Shown: in pieces, positions 12,179-22,968 of the stretch | Numbering within the stretch: the stretch's first letter is position 1 | Layout of the letters: each line of letters begins with the position of its first letter | Assembly (NCBI GenBank): GCA_947623805.1 | Contig: CANQHZ010000003.1 | Span: 1 to 64,000, forward strand | Reading direction: 5' to 3' | Length of the DNA: 64,000 bases | Origin: an uncultured Lachnospiraceae bacterium | Lineage (GTDB): Bacteria > Bacillota > Clostridia > Lachnospirales > Lachnospiraceae | Made by a program: the position numbers and the translations under genes | The notes under the pieces: model-generated | Seen by the model: only the letters and a program-made list of their open reading frames with translations | What the model was told of the DNA's origin: nothing | Database searches by the model: none

Positions 12179-15100
12179 TTATTCATCAAAATCATCGTTT
12201 TCTTCATCACCGAAGTCGTCATCGCTAAAGTCATCTTCTGAATAATCATAGTCATCTTCATCTTCCAGTTCATCTTCCGCATTAACCAAGTCTCCACTCT
12301 CAGCATCAAATTCCTTGCGCTGATAGCCATCCAGACTTTCCTCTGTATTGTACTTGTTATCGCCTTCCATCTCGACTCTGTAGTCATTGTCCGTATAGTC
12401 AACCGACTCCATAATTTCAACTTCGTTGCGGTCCTCATCATATACCTTAACGTCAAGTCCGAGCGACTGCAGTTCTTTCAGCAATACTTTAAAGGATTCG
12501 GGAATACCGGGCTCAGGAATATTTTCACCTTTGATAATGGCCTCATATGTCTTAACACGTCCCACAACATCATCTGACTTAACAGTCAAAATCTCTTGCA
12601 ATGTGTGTGAAGCACCATAAGCCTCAAGTGCCCAAACCTCCATCTCACCAAATCTCTGACCGCCGAACTGAGCTTTGCCGCCGAGAGGCTGCTGCGTAAC
12701 CATACCATACGGTCCTGTAGAACGCGCATGAATTTTATCATCTACCAAATGATGAAGCTTTAAGTAATGCATATGTCCGATAGTAACAGGACTGTCAAAA
12801 TACTCACCCGTCCTGCCGTCCCTAAGCCTTACCTTACCGTCCCTTGAAATAGGAACACCCTTCCAAAGCGCTCTATGGTCTCTATTGTTGTATAAGTATT
12901 CCATAACCTCAGGAAGAAGCTCTTTTTTATGCTTTGCTTCAAACTCCTCCCACTCAAGGTTTACATAGTCATTTGCAAGGTCAAGCGTATCCATAATGTC
13001 ATTTTCATCAGCACCGTCAAATACGGGTGTAGATACATTAAAGCCAAGCGCTTTCGCCGCAAGTGAAAGATGTATCTCAAGCACCTGTCCGATGTTCATA
13101 CGTGAAGGCACACCGAGTGGATTAAGCACGATATCAAGCGGTCTTCCGTTTGGCAGATATGGCATATCCTCAACAGGAAGCACCCTCGAAACAACACCTT
13201 TATTACCGTGACGACCGGCCATCTTGTCACCTACGGAAATCTTTCTCTTTTGAGCTATATATATGCGGACTGACTGGTTTACTCCGGGAGCAAGCTCCGT
13301 GTCACCGTTAGCCCTTGAAAATACCTTGGCATCAACTACTACGCCATACTCGCCGTGAGGAACCTTGAGTGAAGTATCCCTTACCTCTCTTGCCTTCTCG
13401 CCAAAAATAGCACGCAAAAGCCTTTCCTCTGCGGTAAGCTCGGTCTCTCCCTTGGGAGTAACCTTGCCGACAAGGATATCGCCTGCACGAACCTCGGCGC
13501 CAATGCGGATAATACCCCTCTCATCCAAATCTTTTAGCGCATCCTCACCGACACCCGGCACATCTCTGGTAATCTCCTCCGGACCAAGCTTGGTATCCCG
13601 CGCTTCCGTCTCGTATTCCTCTATATGAATAGACGTATAGACATCCTCCTGGACAAGCCTTTCGCTCAAAAGTACGGCATCCTCGTAGTTATAACCTTCC
13701 CACGTCATAAAGCCGATAAGAGGATTCTTTCCAAGTCCCAGCTCACCACCGCACGTCGAAGGACCATCCGCAATGACCTGTCCTGCCTCAACATGGTCGC
13801 CTTTTACCACTATAGGTTTCTGGTTATAGCAGTTTGACTGATTACTTCTTACAAATTTATACAGATTAAAATCCGCCTTCTCGCCGTCATCATAAGTAAT
13901 CTTAATAAGTTTTGACGACACGTATGTGATAGTACCTGCCTTTTTAGCCACTACACACACGCCGGAGTCAACGGCAGTCTTTACCTCCATGCCCGTACCT
14001 ACAACCGGAGCTTCCGTAAACAGCAGCGGCACTGCCTGACGCTGCATGTTGGAACCCATAAGCGCACGATTGGCATCATCATTCTGCAAAAATGGAATGA
14101 GCGCCGTAGCTACCGAAAATACCATCTTCGGGGACACATCCATATAGTCAAACATAGCCTTGGGATATTCCTGCGTCTCATCAAGGTAACGTCCCGAAAC
14201 GGAGTTGCGCACGAAATGACCGTTTTCATCGAGCTGTTCGTTAGCCTGCGCTACATGGTAATTATCCTCCTCGTCTGCCGTCATGTAGACAACCTCGTCT
14301 GTGACGCGGGGATTTTTAGGGTCTGATTTATCTATCTTTCTGTATGGCGCTTCAATAAAGCCATACTCATTTATCCTTGCATATGATGCAAGTGAATTAA
14401 TTAATCCAATGTTGGGACCTTCAGGCGTCTCAATAGGGCACATTCTTCCGTAATGCGAATAATGCACGTCACGAACCTCAAAACCTGCCCTGTCTCGAGA
14501 CAGACCACCTGGGCCCAATGCCGACAAACGCCTCTTATGCGTCAGCTCACCAAGCGGGTTATTTTGATCCATAAACTGTGAAAGCTGTGAGGAGCCAAAG
14601 AACTCCTTTATAGCCGACTGAACAGGTTTAATATTGATAAGCGCCTGCGGTGACACATCATCCGAATCATGAGTAGTCATTCTCTCACGCACAACACGCT
14701 CCATTCTTGACAAACCAATACGATACTGATTTTGCAAAAGCTCACCTACAGACCTGATTCGCCTGTTGCCTAAATGGTCAATGTCATCGCTGTTCCCAAG
14801 CCCGTATTCAAGATGCATATTGTAATTTATTGAAGCAAGGATATCTTCCTTGGTAATATGCTTAGGTATCAATTCAGAAACATTCTTGGTGATTGCAAGC
14901 TCAAGTCCCGCAGGATCGTCCTCGTATTCCTGAAGAATATTGATGAGCACGGGAAAATAAACCTTTTCTGTAATGCCAAGGTTTTTCGGATTGCACTCTA
15001 TAAACTCCCTTATATCTACCATCATATTAGAGAGCACTTTCACCACTCTGTCTTCTGTCTGTATAAGTACAAAAGGCACTGCGGCATTTTGAATCGCCTC

Positions 15101-16066
15101 AGCCTTGTCGGCAGTCAGTTTCTCGCCTTTTTTAGCGATGGGCTCCTTAGCCTCGTCATCATACGGATCCCAGACATCTTCTGCCAAAACCTGATTTTTG
15201 ATTCTATTTCTTAAAGAAAGCTTTTTGTTAAATTTGTATCTGCCCACTTTGGCAAGGTCATATCTTCTTGGGTCAAAAAACATAGCTGCCACAAGGTTTT
15301 CAGCACTGTCCAGGCTGAACGGCTCGCCCGGACGTATTTTGCTGTAAAGCTCTTTTAAACCTTCCTGATAATTTTCCGCGGTATCCTTTGTAAAACTTGC
15401 ATTAATTTTGGGTTCATCACCAAAATACTCAAGTATTTCTTCGTTAGTACCCAATCCAAGAGCGCGAAGCAATACAGTGATAGGAACTTTTCTTGTCCTA
15501 TCCACGCGCACGTAAAACACGTCGTTTGAATCGGTCTCATATTCCAGCCATGCGCCACGGTTGGGAATTACTGTGCATGAAAACAATTTCTTACCTATCT
15601 TATCATGGGTGATGCTATAATAAATGCCTGGAGAACGTACTAACTGGCTGACAATAACACGCTCCGCACCATTAATTACAAATGTGCCCGTCTCTGTCAT
15701 CAGCGGGAAATTGCCCATAAAAATTTCATGCTCGGTTATCTCGTCCTTCTCCTTATTGTGAAGGCGAACCTTAATCTTTACAGGGACTTCATAAGTTAAA
15801 TCTCTTTCCTTGCACTCCTCGATTGTATGTTTAATTTCGTCTTCTGCAAGTGAATAATCAACCAATTCCAAACTTAAACGCCCACTATAGTCTGTAATCG
15901 GAGAGATATCTGCCAGCGCCTCACGAAAACCCTCTCTAAGAAACCAATCATAGGAATCCTTCTGCACCTCGATAAGATTGGGCATCTCCAAAACCTCTTT
16001 TTGTCTTGAATAGCTCATGCGCATCGTCTTACCTGTGACTAAAGGACGTATCCTGTTCTTTTCCAT
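12179..16066 (-). CDS. rpoB: DNA-directed RNA polymerase subunit beta
   Basis: 1295 aa; [64 protein letters not shown]. Confidence 0.99.
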   Translation of the reverse strand: MEKNRIRPLVTGKTMRMSYSRQKEVLEMPNLIEVQKDSYDWFLREGFREALADISPITDYSGRLSLELVDYSLAEDEIKHTIEECKERDLTYEVPVKIKVRLHNKEKDEITEHEIFMGNFPLMTETGTFVINGAERVIVSQLVRSPGIYYSITHDKIGKKLFSCTVIPNRGAWLEYETDSNDVFYVRVDRTRKVPITVLLRALGLGTNEEILEYFGDEPKINASFTKDTAENYQEGLKELYSKIRPGEPFSLDSAENLVAAMFFDPRRYDLAKVGRYKFNKKLSLRNRIKNQVLAEDVWDPYDDEAKEPIAKKGEKLTADKAEAIQNAAVPFVLIQTEDRVVKVLSNMMVDIREFIECNPKNLGITEKVYFPVLINILQEYEDDPAGLELAITKNVSELIPKHITKEDILASINYNMHLEYGLGNSDDIDHLGNRRIRSVGELLQNQYRIGLSRMERVVRERMTTHDSDDVSPQALINIKPVQSAIKEFFGSSQLSQFMDQNNPLGELTHKRRLSALGPGGLSRDRAGFEVRDVHYSHYGRMCPIETPEGPNIGLINSLASYARINEYGFIEAPYRKIDKSDPKNPRVTDEVVYMTADEEDNYHVAQANEQLDENGHFVRNSVSGRYLDETQEYPKAMFDYMDVSPKMVFSVATALIPFLQNDDANRALMGSNMQRQAVPLLFTEAPVVGTGMEVKTAVDSGVCVVAKKAGTITYVSSKLIKITYDDGEKADFNLYKFVRSNQSNCYNQKPIVVKGDHVEAGQVIADGPSTCGGELGLGKNPLIGFMTWEGYNYEDAVLLSERLVQEDVYTSIHIEEYETEARDTKLGPEEITRDVPGVGEDALKDLDERGIIRIGAEVRAGDILVGKVTPKGETELTAEERLLRAIFGEKAREVRDTSLKVPHGEYGVVVDAKVFSRANGDTELAPGVNQSVRIYIAQKRKISVGDKMAGRHGNKGVVSRVLPVEDMPYLPNGRPLDIVLNPLGVPSRMNIGQVLEIHLSLAAKALGFNVSTPVFDGADENDIMDTLDLANDYVNLEWEEFEAKHKKELLPEVMEYLYNNRDHRALWKGVPISRDGKVRLRDGRTGEYFDSPVTIGHMHYLKLHHLVDDKIHARSTGPYGMVTQQPLGGKAQFGGQRFGEMEVWALEAYGASHTLQEILTVKSDDVVGRVKTYEAIIKGENIPEPGIPESFKVLLKELQSLGLDVKVYDEDRNEVEIMESVDYTDNDYRVEMEGDNKYNTEESLDGYQRKEFDAESGDLVNAEDELEDEDDYDYSEDDFSDDDFGDEENDDFDE

Positions 16067-16204
16067 GACATTTCACCCCGTTCTTTATGATAACATCTGT
16101 TTTATTACGCATTTTGGGCATAAAATGAGTGCATTTTTCCACAATAGCGTACATTACATGATATCATAGTTCTTTTTGGAAGTCAATAACAAATTTGGGG
16201 AAAT

Positions 16205-16248
16205 TTAGAAAAAATAGAGAGCCGGAACATAATATCCCAACTCTCTAT
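16205..16248 (-). terminator. Intrinsic terminator downstream of rplL
   Basis: Minus strand ATAGAGAGttGGGATATTATGTTCCggCTCTCTATTTTTT. Confidence 0.75.
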
Positions 16249-16261
16249 ATTTAGAAAAAGA

Positions 16262-16636
16262 TTATTTAAGAGTAATCTTAGCGCCTTCTGCCTCAAGCTT
16301 AGCCTTGATGTCATCTGCATCAGCCTTAGAAGCTGCCTCTTTAAGTACCTTGGGAGCGCCGTCAACCAAATCCTTAGCTTCCTTTAAGCCAAGACCGGTT
16401 ACTTCACGTACAACCTTGATAACCTTAACCTTGTTAGGACCTACTTCTGTAAGCTCTACATCAAACTCGTCCTTCTCTTCCTCTGCGGGAGCTGCTGCAG
16501 CGCCTGCCGCTACTACAACACCTGCTGCTGCGGATACGCCGAACTCCTCCTCACAAGCTTTTACCAAATCATTTAACTCTAATACTGTAAGCTCCTTGAT
16601 AGCTTCAATAAATTCTGCTGTTGTCAACTTTGCCAT
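16262..16636 (-). CDS. rplL: 50S ribosomal protein L7/L12
   Basis: 124 aa; [44 protein letters not shown]. Confidence 0.98.
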   Translation of the reverse strand: MAKLTTAEFIEAIKELTVLELNDLVKACEEEFGVSAAAGVVVAAGAAAAPAEEEKDEFDVELTEVGPNKVKVIKVVREVTGLGLKEAKDLVDGAPKVLKEAASKADADDIKAKLEAEGAKITLK

Positions 16637-16696
16637 TTTTGTTTACCTCCATTAATTATTGTTTTGAAACATTGTTTTTAATTGTAATATCACAAT

Positions 16697-17272
16697 TTAC
16701 TCAGTCACTGAATCTGCTGTCTCAGCTGGTGCTGCATCTTCAGTGGGTGCTGCATCTTCTGCAGGTGCTGCGCTCTCACATGCTGATGCGCCGCCTTTTT
16801 CCGCAATCTGATTAAGCACACGAGCGATATTTGTAATAGGCGACTGTATGCTGCCGAGAAACTTTGAAAGAAGTTCTTCTCTTGAAGGAATATTGGCGAT
16901 AGAAGCTATTCCCTTTGCGTCATACAATACACCCTCCACAACGCCTGCCTTTAACTCAAGCGCGGGGCAGTCCTTTGCGAACTTGCTGATAATTCTCGCG
17001 GGTGCCGTAGCATCAGTCTTGCATACAGCGATTGCGTTTGTACCTTCCAGGCTCTCTGTAAGACCTTCAAACTCTGTACCCTTGAAAGCGCGAGTCATCA
17101 TCGTGTTCTTGTAAACCTTGTAGATAACGCCTGCTTCACGGAGCTGCTTACGAAGCTGTGTATCCTGCGCAACCGTAATGCCACGGTAATCAACAATCAC
17201 AACTGAAGCGGCATCCTTAATAGCAGCCGAAATCTCATCAACTATAGGCTGTTTTAATTCAATCTTTGCCAT
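16697..17272 (-). CDS. rplJ: 50S ribosomal protein L10
   Basis: 191 aa; MAKIELKQPIVDEISAAIKDAASVVIVDYRGITVAQDTQLRKQLREAGV; Ala/Glu-rich C-terminal tail. Confidence 0.97.
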   Translation of the reverse strand: MAKIELKQPIVDEISAAIKDAASVVIVDYRGITVAQDTQLRKQLREAGVIYKVYKNTMMTRAFKGTEFEGLTESLEGTNAIAVCKTDATAPARIISKFAKDCPALELKAGVVEGVLYDAKGIASIANIPSREELLSKFLGSIQSPITNIARVLNQIAEKGGASACESAAPAEDAAPTEDAAPAETADSVTE

Positions 17273-17341
17273 CTCTTTACCTCCTTATAGATTCTTATGG
17301 ATTTGGAAACCCTCATCCTGCCGAAAAGGAGTTTCTGATAT

Positions 17342-17466
17342 AAAAAACCTCTCTGTCGCTAAAGACAAAGAGGCAATAAGCATCATAAAAACTCTTTTCC
17401 TCGGTAGGCGTAATACTTACGCTGTCATAAACAGCACCTACTGTCTTCGGCATGGTTTTTTCAACC
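17342..17466 (-). ncRNA. Ribosomal protein L10 leader with attenuator hairpin
   Basis: Minus strand ...ATGCCGAAGACAGTAGGTGCTGTTTATGACAGCGTAAGTATTACGCCTACCGAGGAAAAGAG... resembles the L10 leader, then terminator hairpin GCCTCTTTGTCTTTAGCGACAGAGAGGTTTTTT (17342-17374). Confidence 0.85.
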
Positions 17467-17472
17467 TTTTGT

Positions 17473-17501
17473 ATAGTACCATATGTATTTGCGCTTGTCA
17501 A
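17473..17501 (-). promoter_or_regulatory. Sigma-A-type promoter for rplJ-rplL
   Basis: Minus strand TTGACA-N17-TACTAT just downstream of the capA-like stop codon and upstream of the L10 leader. Confidence 0.8.
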
Positions 17502-17519
17502 CATGTCAAATGACATTTT

Positions 17520-18815
17520 TCAAAAATTAACATATCCCTCCGCATCAATCGTAACGTTTGGAGAAATGCCACGCATATATTCCAATACCCGGTCTTTTTC
17601 CGCACCTTCAAGCTCTATGGTTCTGCAGTCGGATTGGAGACAAGGGATAAATTTGAAATACTCTATGGCCTTATCTTTTATGGATACTTCAACAAGGCAT
17701 GTATCCATCGTCCTTGAATTAAACCAGTAATTACCCAGACTGTATATCACTGGCACTCCCTCGACCGCGTCAAGTTTCTGCAGGCAATGCGAATGATCGC
17801 CGATAATGAGGTCAACTCCCGCCTGAGCATATATCGGCGCCTGCTCGTCCTGGAGCCAATCTGTCTCCGCTTGGCTCTCAGTGCCCCAATGTATATATAA
17901 AATAGTGAAATCACTGTTTGCCTCGGCCTGCGCTATCACTTCGAGAAGTTTTGACGGGTCCATGCAGCGCAATACACCCGCACTTGTCTGCGTCGCCTCC
18001 TTTGTGTCAGGCGAACCGTTGCGCTCTATCTGCGTGGCGCTCACAATCGCAATCTTGATGCCGTTGGCAATTATATATACAGGCTGCATTGCCTCGTCAA
18101 TATCTGCTCCTGCGCCCACATATTCAATCCCGGCATTTTTGAGGGTTTCCATGGTATCGATTATGGAAATCTCGCCGAAATCAAAGGCATGATTATTGGC
18201 GAGAGAAACCACATCCACACCAATCTCATTGAAAAAAGAAACGTTTTCCGGCTTGGCCCTGAAAGTATACTGTTTATCGGGCAGCGGTGAACCGTTCGAT
18301 GTAAAGGTGAACTCATTATTTAGCATAAACACATCGGCGTTTCTCATCTTTTCAAGAAGCGAGGCTGAAAATGTGTCCTCAAAGCTGCTCCCTCTTGTTT
18401 TAAAATTACTCATCATCGCATAGCCGTCATCTAAGAGTATGTCGCCTGCAAACCTAAAAATTATTCTGTCATCACTTGCGCACTCCACAATTTTTGCTTT
18501 TTGTCCAAGCTCCAGCGCCGCCTCGTACAGCTGCTCGTCAACATCCTGTTCCTCCTGCGACTCACTGGTGACAACCTCCTCAGTCTCAGGTCTAGCCCAT
18601 GTCACAATTTCTTCCGCTTGCTCAGTCGCGGCGGCGGCAGCACCGCCTAAAGAATCGTTGTTCTCCGCAATGACCCTATTCTCCGAAACCTTATTCTTTA
18701 GATAATTTGAATACACCATCATGCCGCCAAGCCCAAAGGCAAGTACAACTGTAAGTACAACAAAAAAAAGTGCAAAATGTTTCCTGGCCCTGCCTCGCCT
18801 TTTTCTCATCGTCAT
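17520..18815 (-). CDS. CapA family (poly-gamma-glutamate synthesis-type) metallophosphatase-like protein
   Basis: 431 aa; N-terminal TM; RFAGDILLDDGY, MLNNEFTFT, SLANNHAFDFGE, IGDHSHCLQKLDAVEGVPVIYSLGNYWFNS. Confidence 0.9.
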   Translation of the reverse strand: MTMRKRRGRARKHFALFFVVLTVVLAFGLGGMMVYSNYLKNKVSENRVIAENNDSLGGAAAAATEQAEEIVTWARPETEEVVTSESQEEQDVDEQLYEAALELGQKAKIVECASDDRIIFRFAGDILLDDGYAMMSNFKTRGSSFEDTFSASLLEKMRNADVFMLNNEFTFTSNGSPLPDKQYTFRAKPENVSFFNEIGVDVVSLANNHAFDFGEISIIDTMETLKNAGIEYVGAGADIDEAMQPVYIIANGIKIAIVSATQIERNGSPDTKEATQTSAGVLRCMDPSKLLEVIAQAEANSDFTILYIHWGTESQAETDWLQDEQAPIYAQAGVDLIIGDHSHCLQKLDAVEGVPVIYSLGNYWFNSRTMDTCLVEVSIKDKAIEYFKFIPCLQSDCRTIELEGAEKDRVLEYMRGISPNVTIDAEGYVNF

Positions 18816-18856
18816 ACCTCCGCTAAGCCGTTTATCCGTGTTTTATCGAAAATCTG

Positions 18857-18892
18857 TAAAAAAGACCTCGTTTTTTTGTAAAACGAGGTCTT
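18857..18892 (-). terminator. Intrinsic terminator downstream of rplA
   Basis: Minus strand AAGACCTCGTTTTACAAAAAAACGAGGTCTTTTTT. Confidence 0.85.
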
Positions 18893-18904
18893 ACGCATAC
18901 TTAA

Positions 18905-19594
18905 TTAGAACTTGGCAACGCTCACCTTTACGCCGGGTCCCATGGTGGAAGCAAGCGTAATGCTCTTTAAATACTGTCCTTTGAGCGTAGCAGGTCTTGC
19001 TTTTACAATGGCGTCAAGCAATGTCTGCAGGTTGTCCTTAATCTGCTCCTCCGTAAATGATGCCTTACCTATAGGACAATGAATGACGTTTGTTTTGTCA
19101 AGCCTGTATTCAATCTTACCTGCCTTAATATCGTTGACAGCCTTTGTGATATCCATTGTGACTGTACCGGCTTTAGGGTTAGGCATTAATCCCTTAGGAC
19201 CCAAAACCTTACCGAGACGTCCCACAACGCCCATCATATCAGGTGTAGCTACAACAACGTCGAAGTCAAGCCAGCCGTCATTCTGAATCTTGGGAATAAG
19301 CTCCTCGCCGCCAACATAATCAGCGCCTGCCGCCTCTGCCTCAGCCACCTTATCTCCTTTAGCGAAAACCAAAACCCTTACAGTCTTACCTGTACCATTG
19401 GGAAGTACGACAGCCCCTCTAATCTGCTGCTCCGCATGACGTCCGTCACATCCCGTCCTGATATGGACTTCAAGTGTCTCGTCAAACTTCGCGCTTGCTG
19501 ACTTCTTAGCCAAAGCTACCGCTTCATCTATCTCATAAAACACTGAACGGTCAATTAATTTTGCGGCCTCGTTATATTTCTTTCCATGTTTCAT
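18905..19594 (-). CDS. rplA: 50S ribosomal protein L1
   Basis: 229 aa [70 protein letters not shown]. Confidence 0.98.
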   Translation of the reverse strand: MKHGKKYNEAAKLIDRSVFYEIDEAVALAKKSASAKFDETLEVHIRTGCDGRHAEQQIRGAVVLPNGTGKTVRVLVFAKGDKVAEAEAAGADYVGGEELIPKIQNDGWLDFDVVVATPDMMGVVGRLGKVLGPKGLMPNPKAGTVTMDITKAVNDIKAGKIEYRLDKTNVIHCPIGKASFTEEQIKDNLQTLLDAIVKARPATLKGQYLKSITLASTMGPGVKVSVAKF

Positions 19595-19610
19595 TATCTC
19601 TTACCTCCGC

Positions 19611-20036
19611 TTAATCCTGTACTGTGATGCCCATGCTTCTTGCCGTACCTGCTATCATGCTCATAGCAGCCTCAAGGCTTGCCGCATTTAAATCAGGCAT
19701 CTTAAGCTCAGCAATTTCCTGAATCTTTGCCTTTGAAATAGTAGCAACCTTCGTCTTGTTTGGTGTCGCTGAAGCTGTCTTGATGTTGCATGCTTTCTTT
19801 AATAAAACTGCTGCAGGCGGAGTTTTTGTGATAAAGCTAAAGCTTCTATCCGCATAAACCGTGATGACAACAGGGATAATCATACCATCCTGGTCTGCTG
19901 TCTTTGCGTTGAACTGTTTTGTAAATTCAACAATATTTACGCCATGCTGTCCAAGCGCGGGACCTACTGGCGGTGCCGGTGTTGCTTTACCGGCGGGAAT
20001 CTGTAACTTAATGTAGCCTTCTACTTTCTTTGCCAT
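19611..20036 (-). CDS. rplK: 50S ribosomal protein L11
   Basis: 141 aa [38 protein letters not shown]. Confidence 0.98.
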   Translation of the reverse strand: MAKKVEGYIKLQIPAGKATPAPPVGPALGQHGVNIVEFTKQFNAKTADQDGMIIPVVITVYADRSFSFITKTPPAAVLLKKACNIKTASATPNKTKVATISKAKIQEIAELKMPDLNAASLEAAMSMIAGTARSMGITVQD

Positions 20037-20039
20037 TTT

Positions 20040-20160
20040 GGCACCTCCTATTTTATTCTCAGCCTTTTATTCCGGCTGTTTTGTGGTTGTCTGGGTGGAT
20101 ATACCCTCCCACATTTAACCTATAGCCGCGCTTTTGCGCAGCCCGTTAAACATTTTACAA
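20040..20160 (-). promoter_or_regulatory. Structured leader upstream of rplK (possible autoregulatory region)
   Basis: Hairpin GGGCTGCGC-aaaa-GCGCGGCT (about 20124-20143) and a second imperfect stem in the nusG-rplK gap; function inferred only. Confidence 0.35.
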
Positions 20161-20185
20161 TAACGAATATTGCCTGTCAACAGTT

Positions 20186-20905
20186 TTATATCTTTTCGAT
20201 ATCAGAAAAGCTAATCTCAACAGGCGTTTCACGGCCGAACAGCTCTACACTTATAGTCACTGTCTGACGACCTGCGTCAACCTTTTGAATCGTACTGGTA
20301 GTGCCTGCCCATGTGCTGCCGGAAGTAACTCGTACCAAATCACCCTCAGCGAAGCTTACATCCACGCCCTCGCCTGTCTCAAGTGCCCTAAATTCTTCTT
20401 CGGTCAGCGGCACAGGTTTACTTCCCGGCCCTACAAATCCGGTAACGCCTCTGGTATTCCTTACAACATACCACGCGTCATTATTGTCTGCATCCATATG
20501 AAGAAGCACATATCCGGGAAACATTTTCCTTGATGTGCTTTTCTCCACTCCGTTCTTTACTTCCGTAACTTTCTGAAGTGGAACTCTGACTTCAAGGATT
20601 TCGTTTTCAAGATGCCTGTTTTCAATAGCTTTCTTGATGTTTGCCATGACCTGATTCTCATACCCGGAATACGTGTGTACGACATACCATCCCATACCCA
20701 TGCCGCTCTTGTTGTCGCTGAGCGCCACTCTGCTGTGCGGAGTATCGTCCTCCGGAGCGGGCTCCTCCTCAATAAACGGCTCAGGTTCCTTTATTCTGGG
20801 GCTCTCGATGTCATTCTTCATCATATTAATCTGTTCCGGATTGATATGCTTTTTAATTTTAACATCCGCTTTGCTCTCGTTATCTTTTTTCATGTCGATA
20901 TCCAT
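20186..20905 (-). CDS. nusG: Transcription termination/antitermination protein NusG with N-terminal extension
   Basis: GWYVVHTYSGYENQVMANIKKAIENR... and KOW-type C-terminus (EGDLVRVTSGSTWAG...); about 70 aa precede the usual NusG start. Confidence 0.96.
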   Translation of the reverse strand: MDIDMKKDNESKADVKIKKHINPEQINMMKNDIESPRIKEPEPFIEEEPAPEDDTPHSRVALSDNKSGMGMGWYVVHTYSGYENQVMANIKKAIENRHLENEILEVRVPLQKVTEVKNGVEKSTSRKMFPGYVLLHMDADNNDAWYVVRNTRGVTGFVGPGSKPVPLTEEEFRALETGEGVDVSFAEGDLVRVTSGSTWAGTTSTIQKVDAGRQTVTISVELFGRETPVEISFSDIEKI

Positions 20906-20947
20906 ACCCTTTCTAAATAAAATACTCTTAATTTCTATATTAAAAGA

Positions 20948-21154
20948 TTAAAGGCTTGTTATAAAGTTGACGCCGAACTGTATAAGAGTATCCATAAAGG
21001 TAATGATAAGTCCCAATATTATCGAAATACAAAGCACTGCTATTGATTGCCTATAGGTTCCCTGCATATCAGGCCATGTAATCTTGCCGAACTCTGCTTT
21101 TACTGTTTTAAAAAAGCTTGGCTTTTGAGCATCTTTTTTTGATGATTCTCCCAT
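20948..21154 (-). CDS. secE: Preprotein translocase subunit SecE
   Basis: 68 aa; FFKTVKAEFGKITWPDMQGTYRQSIAVLCISIILGLIITFMDTLIQFGV. Confidence 0.95.
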   Translation of the reverse strand: MGESSKKDAQKPSFFKTVKAEFGKITWPDMQGTYRQSIAVLCISIILGLIITFMDTLIQFGVNFITSL

Positions 21155-21178
21155 AGCTATCCTCCCAGCCTATGACAA

Positions 21179-21328
21179 TTACTTTGTTTCCTTGTGTAAT
21201 GTGTGAGTCCTGCAAAATCTGCAATATTTCTTTATTTCCATTCTTTCAGGATGATTCTTTTTTTCCTTTGTAGTATTGTAATTGCGCTGCTTGCACTCTG
21301 TACAAGCCAATGTAATTTTTGTACGCAT
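21179..21328 (-). CDS. rpmG: 50S ribosomal protein L33
   Basis: [49 protein letters not shown]; start placed at the ATG at 21328 rather than the longer ORF. Confidence 0.96.
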   Translation of the reverse strand: MRTKITLACTECKQRNYNTTKEKKNHPERMEIKKYCRFCRTHTLHKETK

Positions 21329-21569
21329 AATCCACCTCCTATTATAAATACATAAAAATGCGCTGCGTTTTTTGCGCATAAAAAAAAGACTTGTTTACAT
21401 CTTGCCATACCACTATAACACAAGATATGCCCCGCGTCAATTATTTTTTCATGTCATCTTATATTTTTTCTTCAAAACCACTTGATTTTATTGCCCAATA
21501 GTGGTAATTTTAAATTAATAGATATTTGAGATATTATTTACTTATTATTTATAGAAGGGAGGGGCTGAT

Positions 21570-22913
21570 ATGGCTGTTTCGATGGCTACACTGCAGATAT
21601 ATGACCACTATTTGACTACATACAGACACAGAAGTAAAAACAACAACAATAATCAGACAAAAGGCAATAAGCGCGTTGCCCGCACTGTCACTCACAATCA
21701 AGATGAGCTAAAAAGTGTTTACAGCGCTATCCAATGGAAAAACCGTTTTGCCCCACTCTACATGAACGAGCCTGCCCCCAAGTCGATTGCCTATGCCGTG
21801 CATTTAAAGGAAAGCGCGCAAGACTTAAAGCAGACTATCAACTCACTCAGTGAAGAAAACGGTGAGCTTTTCTCTATAAAAACCGCATACAGTGACAATG
21901 AGGCGCTTGCGAGCGTTGATTATGTTTCTGAAGACTCTGTAGAGGATGCGCCTAATTCTTTTGATTTAAAAATAGAAAGTTTCGCTTCGCCGCAGGTAAA
22001 TACAGGCAAGTATCTTGATGCTGATGCGCCTGTCGGACTTGAACCGGACAGTTATTCTTTTGATATACTTACAAACAGGCTGCACTATGAGCTTCAGTTT
22101 GTCGTAGGACGCGGTGAGACGCACAGTTCTCTGCAAAACAAGCTTGCCCGCCTTATTAACAACTCTGACCTCGGCGTCAGTGCAAAAGTGCTTGAAAAAG
22201 ACGGTCAGACGGCACTTGAGATAACTTCCGATTCAATAGGTAAGCCGTTCAACAACAAAAACCACTTTACAATCACAGAGGAAAGCACAAGCTACCGCAA
22301 GGGCGTAGCTGATTACCTTGGCTTGAATGATTCGATAAAGAGTGCGACTAATGCTGTATACACGGTAAATGGTTCTGAGGGTTCATCATACTCAAACATG
22401 TTTGACGTATACGGCGCATACCACATAACACTCCATCCGGAAAACGCGGATAATGTAAACAGAGTAAAAATCGGCTTGTACCCTGATGCGGAGTCGCTTT
22501 CGTATAATATAGAGACATTTGTCGACGGCTACAATAATTTTCTGAAAGATGCAGCTCCCGACCTCGGCGATGAGGAAGACAATAATGATACTGGTAGTCT
22601 TGCTCCGTTGACACGACTTCTCACAAATGATATGGGAAAGTTTCTCAAGGCTCACAGCCGCGACCTCGCGCAATACGGCATCTCGATAAATGATGATGCC
22701 ACTCTTGACTACTCGAAGGTTGAAAATATGGCAGACCCAAGCATGTTAAGAAGCTTTGGCAGTCATGTTTTAAGGAAACTCAATTCCATCTCGCTCGACC
22801 CTATGGAGTATGTGGACAGACGCATATGCGCCTACTCAAATCCATCGACAAGCTACATTAATCCGTATATGACCAGTATATACACAGGCATGTTGTTCAA
22901 TTTGTACACATAG
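21570..22913 (+). CDS. Divergent FliD-like flagellar protein
   Basis: 447 aa; APNSFDLKIESFASPQVNTGKYL and ETFVDGYNNFLKDA resemble FliD-type motifs; RBS gaagggagggg; located near the flagellar locus. Confidence 0.55.
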   Translation: MAVSMATLQIYDHYLTTYRHRSKNNNNNQTKGNKRVARTVTHNQDELKSVYSAIQWKNRFAPLYMNEPAPKSIAYAVHLKESAQDLKQTINSLSEENGELFSIKTAYSDNEALASVDYVSEDSVEDAPNSFDLKIESFASPQVNTGKYLDADAPVGLEPDSYSFDILTNRLHYELQFVVGRGETHSSLQNKLARLINNSDLGVSAKVLEKDGQTALEITSDSIGKPFNNKNHFTITEESTSYRKGVADYLGLNDSIKSATNAVYTVNGSEGSSYSNMFDVYGAYHITLHPENADNVNRVKIGLYPDAESLSYNIETFVDGYNNFLKDAAPDLGDEEDNNDTGSLAPLTRLLTNDMGKFLKAHSRDLAQYGISINDDATLDYSKVENMADPSMLRSFGSHVLRKLNSISLDPMEYVDRRICAYSNPSTSYINPYMTSIYTGMLFNLYT

Positions 22914-22928
22914 GTTTACAGATATTCA

Positions 22929-22962
22929 AAATCCCCGCAAGCGGTTTCGCGGGGATTTTTTT
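22929..22962. terminator. Bidirectional intrinsic terminator
   Basis: AATCCCCGC AAGCGGTTTC GCGGGGATTTTTTT between convergent genes. Confidence 0.85.
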
Positions 22963-22968
22963 ATCTTA

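Noticed and set aside
12154-12456. 100-aa minus-strand ORF in an alternate frame of the rpoB tail
   Set aside because: Low-complexity product (M/T/K-rich) created by reading GAT/GAA-rich acidic-tail codons out of frame.
10158-15214. Numerous plus-strand ORFs of 60-156 aa across rpoB and rpoC
   Set aside because: Antisense to highly conserved genes; typical shadow ORFs.
17313-17516. 67-aa minus-strand ORF between rplJ and the CapA-like gene
   Set aside because: It coincides with the L10 leader RNA, its promoter and attenuator; the coding potential is incidental.
17823-17840. GCCGATAT sequence within the CapA-like gene resembling a sigma-28 -10 element
   Set aside because: No TAAA-like -35 at 15 nt spacing and located inside coding sequence.
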